49,675 bases of DNA from Limosilactobacillus kribbianus (lineage in GTDB: Bacteria; Bacillota; Bacilli; Lactobacillales; Lactobacillaceae), in assembly GCF_026413145.1 (NCBI RefSeq), contig NZ_JAOVYZ010000009.1, positions 1-49,675 of the forward strand, in the 5' to 3' direction. The notes beneath the pieces were generated by a model, which saw nothing but the letters and a program-made list of their open reading frames with translations, had not been told where the DNA came from and did not search any database. A program made the translations under genes and the position numbers. Positions 1-7,944 of the stretch are shown one piece after another (within the stretch, counting starts at the first letter, position 1; every line of letters starts with the position of its first letter).

Positions 1-34
1 CTATTTAATTTTAAAAAGCAACGCTGTTTAAAGC

Positions 35-86
35 AAAGAGTGAGCCTTCATTCACACAAATTGTGTAAATAAAGGCTCACTCTTTT
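35..86. terminator. Long inverted repeat, likely bidirectional terminator
   Basis: Arms at 35-48 and 72-85 pair over 14 bp, with a second short inverted repeat (ACACAA/TTGTGT, 54-66) inside. T-rich sequence follows the plus arm and A-rich sequence precedes it, so it could stop transcription from either side. The genes it would serve to the left lie outside the window. Confidence 0.6.
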
Positions 87-128
87 GGTATCCCAAATGT
101 CAATAGCTTAACTTAATGACATTTGAAA

Positions 129-280
129 GAACTCGCTTGCGAGTTCGTCTTCCCACCCCCGCGAGGCTGGCTAGGCGTCCTGGGCGTTGATTTATCAACG
201 TTCAGGATCCAGCCAGCTACCGCGCTGCAGCATTTATAAGCTATATAACAGCAAAGAGGCTAGGTTAATTCCCAGCCTCT
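129..280 (-). repeat. 152-nt structured intergenic repeat, copy A
   Basis: This is homologous over its whole length to 6531-6682. It contains a near-perfect palindrome (GAACTCGC, TT loop, GCGAGTTC; 129-146), a conserved C-rich linker, a large hairpin (GCTGGCT 166-172 with AGCCAGC 211-217, inner stem 179-191 with 194-206) and a terminator-type hairpin (255-280). The first 104 nt match copy B at 98 of 104 positions by my count. It lies 12 nt after the adhE stop. It encodes nothing I can see. Confidence 0.85.
255..280 (-). terminator. adhE terminator (inside repeat copy A)
   Basis: A 10-bp stem with one G-U pair and a TTAATT-type loop, 12 nt beyond the adhE stop; in the minus direction the stem is followed by TTTGCTGTT. 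The same hairpin, with four base changes, ends nrdH at 6657-6682. Confidence 0.7.
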
Positions 281-292
281 TAGAAAATTCAA

Positions 293-2923
293 TTATTTAG
301 CGTCTTCAACACCGGTACCATCGTAGCAGCGTTCCAGGAGTTCCTTCAGCTGACTAACGAGTGGTTCAACCGGGTTGGTCGTCGTACATTGGTCCTCGTA
401 GGCGAGAACGGCCAGGTCGTCGACGACCTTGTTGAACTTCTCCCGGCTAACCCCGTTGTCCTTCAGGCTTAACTTAACACCGCACTGGTGAGCAACCTCA
501 ATGAACTTTTGGGCGTAGGCTTCTGCCAGTTCTTCATCGGAGTTGCCTTGCAGGCCAATAAACCGTGCCAGGTCGGCGTAGTCCTTGGTAGCGTGGAAAG
601 TTTCATAGTGTGGCCAAAGGGCGAGCTTTTGTGGCCGCTTGGCATTGAAGCGGATTACCTGTGGCATAGCGATCGCGATCAGCAGACCGTGCGGCAGACC
701 GAAGGCACCACCCATCTTGTGGGCCAGGGAGTGGGTGATTCCAAGGAAGGCCTGACCGAACGCCATCCCGGCCATCGTGGAGAAGTCGTGCATCTTCCGG
801 CGGGCCAGCTTGTCACCGTCAACTGACTTCGGCAGGTATTCCATCGCGCCCTTAACGGTTTGCAGTGACCAACCACGGGTGTAGTCGGTTGCCATGACGG
901 AAACGTAGGATTCAGTGGCGTGGCAGATGACGTCTAAACCCGTGTAGGCCGTGGTCTTGGGTGGAACGGTTTCCACGAACTGGGAGTCAACGATGGCGAT
1001 GTTTGGCGTCAGTGCGTAGTCGGCCAGTGGGTACTTCACGTGGGTCTTGGAGTCGGTGATGACCGCGAACGGGGTCACTTCGGAACCAGTCCCGGAAGTA
1101 GTTGGAATCCCGATCAGCTGGGACTTCACTGGCTTCTTGATCTGGTAAGCACGCTTCCGGATATCAAGGTACTTCTGCATTACACCGTACCAGGAAGTTT
1201 CTGGGTGCTCATAGAACATCCACATTGCCTTGGCGGCGTCCATTGGTGAACCACCACCGAGGGCGATGATGGTGTCCGGCTTGAAGTCGTTCATCATTGC
1301 GACACCCTTTTCAACGGTGTTCGTTGATGGGTCTTCTTCAACGTCATCGAAGACCAGGTAGGCCGTCCGGTTTTGACGGAGCCGCAGTTGGTCGATCACC
1401 CGTTGAACGTAACCACGCTTGCTCATCCCCGGGCCGGTAACGATGAAGGCCCGTTCAATGTTTGGGATATCCCGCAATTCTTTTAGCGAGTTCCGTTGAA
1501 AGTATACTTTTGGGGGAATCTTGACCCACTGACGATTTTCCCGCCGTTTCGCGATCACCTTGATGTTTAAGAGATCCCAGTCGGTCACGTTGTGAGAAAC
1601 AGAGTTACCACCGTAGGAACCGGTTCCCAGGGTCAGGGATGGGGTCATGTTGTTGTAGATGTTACCAATCCCACCGATGCCGGATGGGGAGTTGACGATG
1701 ATCCGGGAAGCACGCATTTCCAGACCGTACTTGGTGATCAGGTCGTCGTCTAAGGTGTGGATAGCGGCCGTGTGACCTTCACCACCGTAGTGCAGGAGTG
1801 CCCGGCAGATGTCAAAGGCGTTCTCACGGGAGCTTGCCCGGTACATGGTCAGCACTGGGGACAGCTTTTCAGCGGAAAGTGGGTACTTGTCACCAACCCC
1901 GTCGTATTCGGCGATCAGGACCTTGGTGTTGGCTGGAACGTTCTTCAGACCACACATTTCGGCAATGGCATTGGCGGAACGGCCGGCGATTGGTCCGCGA
2001 ACCTGATGGCGTTCAGGATCGATGAAGCCGTCGGTAAAGGTCTTGATTTCATTTGGCTTGATGAAGTAGCAGTTCCACTTCTTGAATTCTTCCTTGACTT
2101 GGTCGTAGATTTCGTCATCAACAACGACGGAGTTTTCGGAAGCACAGATCATTCCGTTATCGAAGGTCTTGGATAAAACAATGTCGTAGATGGAACGAGC
2201 AATGTTAGCGGACTTTTCGATGTAGGCCGGGCCGTTACCAGGACCAACCCCTAATGCCGGGTTACCAGAACTGTAGGCGGCCTTAACCATGGCTGGACCA
2301 CCAGTTGCCAGGATGGTTGCGGTGTTCGGGTTTTGGATCAGGGCCGTCGTCGCTTCGATGCTGCATTGCGGAATCCATTGAATCATGTTCTTCGGTGCAC
2401 CGGCTTTTTCAGCGGCTTCCTGAAGGATCTTTGCAGTCTTGATAGAGGACTGGAGAGCCTGTGGGTGGAAGGAGAAGATGATTGTGTTCCGCGTCTTAGC
2501 GGAGATGATTGACTTGAAGATCGTCGTGGAGGTTGGGTTGGTAACGGGAACGATTCCGGCGATTACCCCCAGCGGGTCGGCGATGGTGACGGTTTGGTCT
2601 TCGTCGTTGTCTTCAATGATGCCGACGGTCTTGTCGTGGCGAATGTTGTTCCAGATGTATTCACTGGCGTAGATGTTCTTGATAGCCTTGTCTTCGGCGA
2701 TCCCACGACCAGTTTCCTTAGCGGCATCCACGGCCAGGTCCATGTGGTGTTCTTCGGCAGCCAGGGCCATCGCTTGACAGATGTTGTCAACTTGTTCTTG
2801 TGAATAGTAACGCAATTTTTCAAAGGCGGCCAGACTCTTTTGCATCAGGTCGTCAATCATTGTTTGAGCTTGTTGTTGCTTACTTTCTTTTGCTTCAGTA
2901 GTTTGCTTTTTTGCTGTCGCCAT
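293..2923 (-). CDS. adhE: Bifunctional acetaldehyde/alcohol dehydrogenase AdhE
   Basis: Converts acetyl-CoA to acetaldehyde and then ethanol, oxidising two NADH; this is the main electron sink of heterofermentative lactobacilli. The 876-residue protein has the usual fused layout: an N-terminal CoA-acylating aldehyde dehydrogenase (catalytic Cys260 in NGMIC, GVGPGNGP loop near 225-232) and a C-terminal iron-dependent alcohol dehydrogenase (GGGSPMDAAK cofactor loop, then GLDVICHATES and a HSLAHKMGG...GLPHG metal-binding stretch). I chose the ATG at 2923 because AAAGGAG lies 8 nt upstream; an in-frame extension to 2992 has no ribosome site and crosses the promoter. It is monocistronic, with its own promoter and terminator. 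Confidence 0.96.
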   Translation of the reverse strand: MATAKKQTTEAKESKQQQAQTMIDDLMQKSLAAFEKLRYYSQEQVDNICQAMALAAEEHHMDLAVDAAKETGRGIAEDKAIKNIYASEYIWNNIRHDKTVGIIEDNDEDQTVTIADPLGVIAGIVPVTNPTSTTIFKSIISAKTRNTIIFSFHPQALQSSIKTAKILQEAAEKAGAPKNMIQWIPQCSIEATTALIQNPNTATILATGGPAMVKAAYSSGNPALGVGPGNGPAYIEKSANIARSIYDIVLSKTFDNGMICASENSVVVDDEIYDQVKEEFKKWNCYFIKPNEIKTFTDGFIDPERHQVRGPIAGRSANAIAEMCGLKNVPANTKVLIAEYDGVGDKYPLSAEKLSPVLTMYRASSRENAFDICRALLHYGGEGHTAAIHTLDDDLITKYGLEMRASRIIVNSPSGIGGIGNIYNNMTPSLTLGTGSYGGNSVSHNVTDWDLLNIKVIAKRRENRQWVKIPPKVYFQRNSLKELRDIPNIERAFIVTGPGMSKRGYVQRVIDQLRLRQNRTAYLVFDDVEEDPSTNTVEKGVAMMNDFKPDTIIALGGGSPMDAAKAMWMFYEHPETSWYGVMQKYLDIRKRAYQIKKPVKSQLIGIPTTSGTGSEVTPFAVITDSKTHVKYPLADYALTPNIAIVDSQFVETVPPKTTAYTGLDVICHATESYVSVMATDYTRGWSLQTVKGAMEYLPKSVDGDKLARRKMHDFSTMAGMAFGQAFLGITHSLAHKMGGAFGLPHGLLIAIAMPQVIRFNAKRPQKLALWPHYETFHATKDYADLARFIGLQGNSDEELAEAYAQKFIEVAHQCGVKLSLKDNGVSREKFNKVVDDLAVLAYEDQCTTTNPVEPLVSQLKELLERCYDGTGVEDAK

Positions 2924-2975
2924 AACAAAGTGCTCCTTTAAGTCAATATAGTTTGTTACGCTTTGAACATGGTCC

Positions 2976-3004
2976 ATAATAATATAGGCCATTTAGAAAA
3001 GCAA
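2976..3004 (-). promoter_or_regulatory. Putative adhE promoter
   Basis: On the minus strand TTGCTT (2999-3004) and TATTAT (2976-2981) are separated by 17 nt, about 50 nt before the adhE start. TTGCTT also forms the candidate -35 of nrdH. Confidence 0.5.
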
Positions 3005-3039
3005 GGGTCTTGTTATTCATTGAGCAATGGTTGAATTGA

Positions 3040-3053
3040 TGTATTCGCTTACA
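3040..3053. promoter_or_regulatory. Candidate cre (CcpA) site upstream of adhE
   Basis: TGTATTCGCTTACA fits the catabolite-responsive consensus TGWAANCGNTNWCA with one mismatch, and its ends are palindromic (TGTA/TACA). It lies about 36 nt upstream of the proposed -35 of adhE. Function is inferred from the match only. Confidence 0.45.
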
Positions 3054-3168
3054 ACATTATTGGGATAATGCTTGCGCGCACGGGAAAAATATTGGTATAA
3101 ATTTTGGATGCTTGAACTGCATAAAATTCAGTTCATACAGTTATTGAACAATAATTCACATTAAGGCC

Positions 3169-3209
3169 AAAAGAAAACCCGTGCTGCCAATTGAATGGTT
3201 ACACGGGTC
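3169..3209 (-). terminator. nrdE-nrdF terminator
   Basis: In the minus direction CCCGTG (3202-3207) pairs with CACGGG (3178-3183), followed by TTTTCTTTT. It begins just beyond the nrdF stop and separates nrdF from adhE. Confidence 0.65.
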
Positions 3210-3216
3210 TGTTGAA

Positions 3217-4239
3217 TTAATCACGTGAATTCTTGTCCTTACCGGCATTCGGATCCTTGATATTGTAATCATCGTCGCTCATCGCTTCGACGGCCCCAAG
3301 CCGGTAGCCGTTCCCCACCTGACTGAAGAAGTCGTGGTTAGAGGTCGAAGTCGAGATCCCGTTCATGACCACTGGATTGACGTCGGCGGCGGTGTCCGGG
3401 AAGAGTGGGTCCTGACCGAGGTTCATCAGGGCCTTGTTGGCATTGTAACGAATGAAGGTCAAAACGTTGCTGGTCCAACCGATTTGGTCATACAGCAGGT
3501 GGGTGTAGTCTTCCTCATTGCTGTAAAGGTCGTAGAGGAAGTTGTACATCCAGTCCTTCATGTCCTGTTGCTGCTTTTCGGTCCGTTGCCGGAGACCAAC
3601 TTGGAATTTGTAACCGATGTAGGTGCCGTGAACGGATTCGTCCCGCAGGATCAGTTTGATGATCTCGGCGACGTTGTTCAATTTATTATGGCCCAGGTAG
3701 TAGAGCGGGGTATAGAAGCCGGAGTAGAAGAGGAAGGTTTCCAAGAAGACGTTTACCACCTTTTTCTTCAGCGGGTCCTCGTTTGGGTCGCGGTACATGT
3801 TGGCAATGCGGACGGCCTTGTTTTGAAGGTACTCCTCGGAGTCGGACCACTTAAAGATTTCCTCGATTTCGTCAGGAGTGTTCAGGGTTGAGAAAATAGT
3901 GGAGTAACTCTTAGCGTGGACGGATTCCATGAACTGAATGTTGTTTAAGACGGCGGTTTCGTGCTTGGTCTTGACGTCCTGTTTTAAGGCGGTCATTCCA
4001 GCCTCGGATTGAACCGTATCCAGGAGGGTCAGGCCCCCGAAGACGTGACCGACCGTCCAACGATGATCATCATCGAGCTGGCGCCAGTCGTCAAGGTCGT
4101 TAGAGACGGGAATTCGGGTGTCAAGCCAGAACTGTTCGGTCAACTTTTCCCAGGTAGCCTTGTCGATCATGTCCGAGACCTCGTTCCAGTTGATGGCTTC
4201 GTAGCTTTTTAGTGGCTTAAATTCTTGGTCAAACTTCAT
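3217..4239 (-). CDS. nrdF: Class Ib ribonucleoside-diphosphate reductase beta subunit
   Basis: Carries the dimetal-tyrosyl radical cofactor needed by NrdE to make deoxyribonucleotides. The 340-residue protein shows the complete metal site with family spacing: Asp74, Glu105, His108, Glu167, Glu201 and His204, plus Tyr112 in KSYS as the radical tyrosine. The start is supported by AAAGGAG. It lies 67 nt downstream of nrdE in the same orientation. No nrdI (flavodoxin used to assemble the Mn form) is found in the window, so it must be elsewhere. Confidence 0.96.
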   Translation of the reverse strand: MKFDQEFKPLKSYEAINWNEVSDMIDKATWEKLTEQFWLDTRIPVSNDLDDWRQLDDDHRWTVGHVFGGLTLLDTVQSEAGMTALKQDVKTKHETAVLNNIQFMESVHAKSYSTIFSTLNTPDEIEEIFKWSDSEEYLQNKAVRIANMYRDPNEDPLKKKVVNVFLETFLFYSGFYTPLYYLGHNKLNNVAEIIKLILRDESVHGTYIGYKFQVGLRQRTEKQQQDMKDWMYNFLYDLYSNEEDYTHLLYDQIGWTSNVLTFIRYNANKALMNLGQDPLFPDTAADVNPVVMNGISTSTSNHDFFSQVGNGYRLGAVEAMSDDDYNIKDPNAGKDKNSRD

Positions 4240-4306
4240 TTTGTGCTCCTTTAAATTGTAAACGAACGAATTGCTCTACCTAGTTTAGCAAGTGCGCACC
4301 GGCAAA

Positions 4307-6478
4307 TCAAATCACACAGCTCTCGCATTGGTTGGCGCCGATCTCATCCTGATCGTCAGTGAAGGTCCGGACGTAGTAAATCGACTTGATGCCCTTTTGG
4401 TAGGCATAGTGCCGCAGAATGTTGAGATCCCGGGTGGTCATCTTGTCGGTCCGGCCGTCCTTCCATTCGTAGAGACCGGCCGGGATGGTGGAACGCATGA
4501 AAATCGTCAGTGACATTGACTGATCGACGTGCTGCTGGGCCGCCGCGTAGGTGTCAATGACCCGCCGCATGTCAATATCGTAGGCGGACTTGTAGTACGG
4601 CAGGGTGTCATTGGAAAGGTACGGGGCCGGGTAGTAGATCTTACCGATCATTTTTTCCTGTCGTTCCTCAATCCGGTTGACGATTGGCGTGATGCTAGCC
4701 GTGGAATCGTTAATGTAGGCCGTGGAACCATTCGGGGCAACGGCCATCCGGTAGGCGTTGTAGAGGCCGTCTCTCATGACCTGGTCACGAAGCTTCTTCC
4801 AGTCTGCGATCCCGGGAATAAAGATCCCGTCAAAAAGCTCCTTGACGACGTCGGATTGGGGACCCCAGTCACGTTCAACGTACTTGGTGAAGTACGAACC
4901 ATCGGCATAGGCGCTCTTGTCAAAGTCGTAGAAGGTCGCCTGACGTTCACGGGCAAGCTCGTTGGAAGCCACCAGTGACCAGTAGTTGAGAAGCATGAAG
5001 TAGACGCCGGTGAATTCAATGGCGACTGGACTACCATATTGAATATGGTGCTTAGCCAGGTAGCCGTGCAGACCCATGGCACCTAGTCCGATCGAGTGGT
5101 AGAGCGTGTTGCCGTGTTCAATCGTTGGCACAACCTCAATATGTTCGGCGTCACTGATCCGGGTGAGGCCGCGGACCATCGCCCGGATGCTCTTACCGAA
5201 GTCGGGACTCTCCATCATATTGGCAATGTTGGTTGAACCCAGGTTACAGGAGACATCGGAGCCTAGCGTGGTGTAGGTTTGGTCATCGTTGACCCGGGAA
5301 AGGATCTGCACCTGGGCAATTTCGGAGCAGAGATTGCTGCTGACGACCTTGCCATCGATCGGGTTGGCCCGGTTGACCATATCAATGTTGATAATGTAAG
5401 GATAGCCGGACTCTTGCTGGAGCTTACTGATCTCATCTTCGAGGTCGCGGGCATTGACCTTCTTTTTATGGATCTCATCGTTGGCAACCATTTTGTCATA
5501 CTCCGCCGTGATGTCGACGTAGGAAAATGGCTTACCGTAGACCCGTTCAACGTCGTAAGGACTGAAGAGATACATGTCCTCATTTTTCTCAACTAATTCA
5601 TAGAACTTGTCGGGAACCGTGATCCCCAGTGAGAGGGTCTTCAGCCGGACCTTTTCGTCAGCATTTTCCTTCTTGGCCCCTAAGAATTCAATGATGTCGG
5701 GGTGGAAAACACTCAGATAGACCACGCCGGCACCCTGCCGCTGGCCCAATTGGTTGGAGTAAGAGAAGCTGTCTTCTAAGAGCTTCATCACCGGGACGAC
5801 CCCGCTGGCCGCACCCTTGATCTTCTTGATGGGGGCACCAGATTCCCGCAAGTTGGACAGGTTAATTCCGACCCCACCGCCGATCTTGGAGAGCTGCAGG
5901 GCGGAGTTGATCGTTCGTCCGATCGTGTTCATGTCGTCAGTGGTCTGAATGACGAAGCAGGAGACGAATTCACCGCGCCGCTTCCGGCCGACGTTTAAGA
6001 AGGTCGGAGTAGCCGGCTGGTAGCGCTGGTGGACGATCTCATCGGCCAAATCCATGGCCAGCTCTTCGTTGCCGTTAGCCAGGTAAAGGGCATTCATTGC
6101 GACCCGATCAATGTAGTTTTCCAAGTAGTATTCCTTGTCATTGGTGCGCAGGGCATACTGAGCGTAGAATTTGTAGGCTGCCATGAAGGAATGAAAGTGG
6201 AAATCCTGGTCCCGGAGATAGGCGTAGAGCTTTTCGATAAAGACCGGGCTGTATTGGTCCACGAAGCCGCGTTCGATGTAGTCATTGTCTTCTAGCCAGG
6301 CGAAACGTTCTTTTAATGAGGAAAAACGTTTCGTGTTGGGTTCGACGTTCTCCTTGAGAAAATCGGCCAGGGCTTCCTGGTCCTTTTCAAGCTGAATCTG
6401 GCCGTTGCGGGGGATGTTGACCTCGTTGTTGAGGTCAAAGTACTTTACCTTTGTCAGATCAATATCGGATAATGCCAT
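4307..6478 (-). CDS. nrdE: Class Ib ribonucleoside-diphosphate reductase alpha subunit
   Basis: Catalytic subunit that reduces ribonucleoside diphosphates, re-reduced by NrdH. The 723-residue protein has an N-terminal helical domain, the NLCSEI active-site motif, a barrel with SIGLGAMGLHG, and a C-terminal CESC redox pair six residues from the end. I chose ATG at 6478 (AAGTGAG upstream) over a longer in-frame TTG start at 6511 that has no ribosome site. Unlike the usual compact nrdH-E-F operon, it is separated from nrdH by a terminator-like hairpin and repeat copy B, and I see no strong promoter of its own. Confidence 0.95.
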   Translation of the reverse strand: MALSDIDLTKVKYFDLNNEVNIPRNGQIQLEKDQEALADFLKENVEPNTKRFSSLKERFAWLEDNDYIERGFVDQYSPVFIEKLYAYLRDQDFHFHSFMAAYKFYAQYALRTNDKEYYLENYIDRVAMNALYLANGNEELAMDLADEIVHQRYQPATPTFLNVGRKRRGEFVSCFVIQTTDDMNTIGRTINSALQLSKIGGGVGINLSNLRESGAPIKKIKGAASGVVPVMKLLEDSFSYSNQLGQRQGAGVVYLSVFHPDIIEFLGAKKENADEKVRLKTLSLGITVPDKFYELVEKNEDMYLFSPYDVERVYGKPFSYVDITAEYDKMVANDEIHKKKVNARDLEDEISKLQQESGYPYIINIDMVNRANPIDGKVVSSNLCSEIAQVQILSRVNDDQTYTTLGSDVSCNLGSTNIANMMESPDFGKSIRAMVRGLTRISDAEHIEVVPTIEHGNTLYHSIGLGAMGLHGYLAKHHIQYGSPVAIEFTGVYFMLLNYWSLVASNELARERQATFYDFDKSAYADGSYFTKYVERDWGPQSDVVKELFDGIFIPGIADWKKLRDQVMRDGLYNAYRMAVAPNGSTAYINDSTASITPIVNRIEERQEKMIGKIYYPAPYLSNDTLPYYKSAYDIDMRRVIDTYAAAQQHVDQSMSLTIFMRSTIPAGLYEWKDGRTDKMTTRDLNILRHYAYQKGIKSIYYVRTFTDDQDEIGANQCESCVI

Positions 6479-6520
6479 CTTGCTTAACTCACTTTCTTTG
6501 ATTTTGGGCAATAAAGAAGG

Positions 6521-6682
6521 GAGTGGGACAGAACTCGCAAGCGAGTTCGTTTTCCCACCCCCGCGAGGCTGGCTAGGCGTCCTGGACGTTGATTTATCAA
6601 CGCCCAGGATCCAGCCAGCTACCGCGCTGCAGCAGTTATGATTATAAAAATAGTAAAGAGGCTGAGTTAATTCTCAACCTCT
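6521..6682 (-). repeat. Structured intergenic repeat, copy B
   Basis: The counterpart of 129-280 is 6531-6682 (152 nt, exactly the same length). The first palindrome has loop AA instead of TT, and here the stem extends outward because GTGGGA (6523-6528) can pair with TCCCAC (6553-6558); that left arm is missing from copy A. The large hairpin and the terminator hairpin are both kept. It sits between nrdH and nrdE, which belong to one pathway. Confidence 0.85.
6657..6682 (-). terminator. Terminator-like hairpin after nrdH (inside repeat copy B)
   Basis: In the minus direction AGAGGTTGAG pairs with CTCAGCCTCT, followed by TTTACTATTTTTA; it starts 16 nt after the nrdH stop. If efficient, it would reduce transcription into nrdE. 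Confidence 0.6.
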
Positions 6683-6698
6683 AGATAAGTAACGTCTC

Positions 6699-6920
6699 TT
6701 AGGCTAATTGCTGAAGACGGTCTGGACGGAAGCCAGAGAATGCGCTGCCGTTGGGCAACTTAACGACCGGAGTAGCCATGAACCCCTCGGCCTTCAGTTG
6801 GGAAACGTACTCTGGCTGTTCGTCAATGTTGTGTTCAATGAAATCAATCTGGTGCTGCTTGAGGAACTTCTTCGTCATCTTGCATTGAATGCAGTCGTTC
6901 TTGGAAAAAACAGTTACCAT
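6699..6920 (-). CDS. nrdH: Glutaredoxin-like NrdH-redoxin
   Basis: Small electron donor that re-reduces the NrdE disulfide, itself reduced by thioredoxin reductase. The 73-residue protein has the CxxC pair at Cys10 and Cys13 (CIQC), the TPVVKLPNG cis-proline segment and the SGFRPD C-terminal motif typical of NrdH. The start is supported by AAGGAG upstream. It is the first gene of the nrd locus in transcription order. Confidence 0.94.
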   Translation of the reverse strand: MVTVFSKNDCIQCKMTKKFLKQHQIDFIEHNIDEQPEYVSQLKAEGFMATPVVKLPNGSAFSGFRPDRLQQLA

Positions 6921-6957
6921 TTCGCTCGCTCCTTATTTTTGCTTAGTGATGTTATCT

Positions 6958-6985
6958 AGTATAGCGAGAAATAGGGAAAAAGCAA
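6958..6985 (-). promoter_or_regulatory. Putative nrdH promoter
   Basis: On the minus strand TTGCTT (6980-6985), a 16-nt spacer and TATACT (6958-6963). It lies between the nrdH start and the NrdR-like boxes. Confidence 0.55.
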
Positions 6986-6993
6986 TCAAAAAA

Positions 6994-7040
6994 CTACCGC
7001 ATCTTGTGACTTGCTTTTAGTGAAACACGACATGTGGTAG
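6994..7040 (-). promoter_or_regulatory. Candidate tandem NrdR boxes
   Basis: Two 16-nt sites, CTACCGCATCTTGTGA (6994-7009) and ACACGACATGTGGTAG (7025-7040), each match about 10 of 16 positions of the NrdR-box pattern as I remember it (ACAC-AATATCTT-GTGT type). Their centres are 31 bp apart, about three helical turns, the usual NrdR arrangement. They lie directly upstream of the proposed nrdH -35. The two arms are also inverted repeats of each other, so an unrelated hairpin is possible. Confidence 0.5.
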
Positions 7041-7154
7041 TAACGACGGGCGACAAAAATCGTGAAACATTTTCTGGCAATTTAATCACTAGATAAGAGC
7101 TGCTAAATAATCTACACTAGAAGGGGTAAACAGTCTTTTAATGGAGAAAAAGTT

Positions 7155-7655
7155 ATGGAAGAGGAAAAAATTCATCGGCACTACATGCGTGCGGCGATCC
7201 GGGAGGCTAAGCAGGCGGAAATCTTAAACGAGGTTCCGATTGGGGCAGTCGTGGTCCATGATGGCCAGATCATTGGCCGCGGTCACAATATGCGGGAGAA
7301 ATTTCAAGACGCAACCTACCATGCCGAAATGCTGGCGATCATGGAGGCCTGCACGACGCTGGGCAGCTGGCGCTTGGAGGATTGCGACCTGTACGTGACC
7401 CTGGAGCCTTGCATTATGTGCAGCGGTGCGATCATTAATGCCCGAATCAAGAACGTCTATTACGGGGCCGCCGATCCAAAGGCGGGGGCGGTTGACAGTC
7501 TCTATCATCTCTTGAACGACTCACGCTTAAACCACCAGGTCAATGTTTACCGTGGACTTTTGGAAGACGAGTGTAGCCAAATGCTGAAGGACTTCTTCCG
7601 GGCCATTCGCAAGAAACGCAAGGCGGCCCGAAAAAAACGTCGGGCAAAGGACTAG
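7155..7655 (+). CDS. tadA: tRNA-specific adenosine deaminase
   Basis: Deaminates A34 to inosine in the wobble position of tRNA-Arg. The 166-residue protein has the cytidine/deoxycytidylate deaminase zinc site: His56-Ala-Glu58 and PC86xxC89. The C-terminus is strongly basic (KKRKAARKKRR), consistent with RNA contact. The start has GGAG about 8 nt upstream. The order tadA-ffs-dnaX is common in Lactobacillaceae. Confidence 0.95.
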   Translation: MEEEKIHRHYMRAAIREAKQAEILNEVPIGAVVVHDGQIIGRGHNMREKFQDATYHAEMLAIMEACTTLGSWRLEDCDLYVTLEPCIMCSGAIINARIKNVYYGAADPKAGAVDSLYHLLNDSRLNHQVNVYRGLLEDECSQMLKDFFRAIRKKRKAARKKRRAKD

Positions 7656-7689
7656 CAATTCTCAGCAAAGTAGTGTACTATAATATTTG

Positions 7690-7785
7690 CCGTAAGGCCT
7701 TAGAGCAAGGTTGCACTTACGAACCGTGTCAGGTCCGGAAGGAAGCAGCACTAAGTATGAAGCAGCTTGTGCTCTAAGTTTGAGA
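7690..7785 (+). ncRNA. ffs: Signal recognition particle RNA (small bacterial 4.5S type)
   Basis: The conserved domain IV core is present (GTGTCAGGTCCGGAAGGAAG near 7727-7746, then CAGCACTAAG). Flanking strands TTAGAGCAAG (7700-7709) and CTTGTGCTCTAA (7766-7777) close the hairpin. TATAAT at 7679-7684 is a good -10, so the 5' end should be near 7690; both ends are approximate. It is the short form without an Alu domain, and would pair with Ffh for membrane targeting. Confidence 0.93.
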
Positions 7786-7795
7786 GATTATCAGT

Positions 7796-7836
7796 GAGGT
7801 TCGTGATAAGTGTATTCTTATCGCGGGCCTCTTTAA
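7796..7836 (+). terminator. ffs terminator
   Basis: GAGG...GATAAG (7796-7810) pairs with CTTATC...CCTC (7817-7831) over 15 bp including G-U pairs, followed by TTTAATTTT. Confidence 0.8.
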
Positions 7837-7944
7837 TTTTATGGTAAGATTAAATTTAACTATTTCAAACCAGATCGATCCCCATTGGGAAGGAAAACTT
7901 GTATAATATTGAAAGTAGTTTGATTTTAAGAAAGGAAGGTTAGC

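Noticed and set aside
3144-3161. Rex operator upstream of adhE
   Set aside because: TTGAACAATAATTCACAT matches only about 8 of 12 half-site positions and lies about 140 nt upstream of the proposed promoter.
129-6682. The duplicated repeat as a CRISPR-like or insertion-sequence element
   Set aside because: Only two copies, 6 kb apart, with no spacers, no transposase frame and no obvious target duplication.
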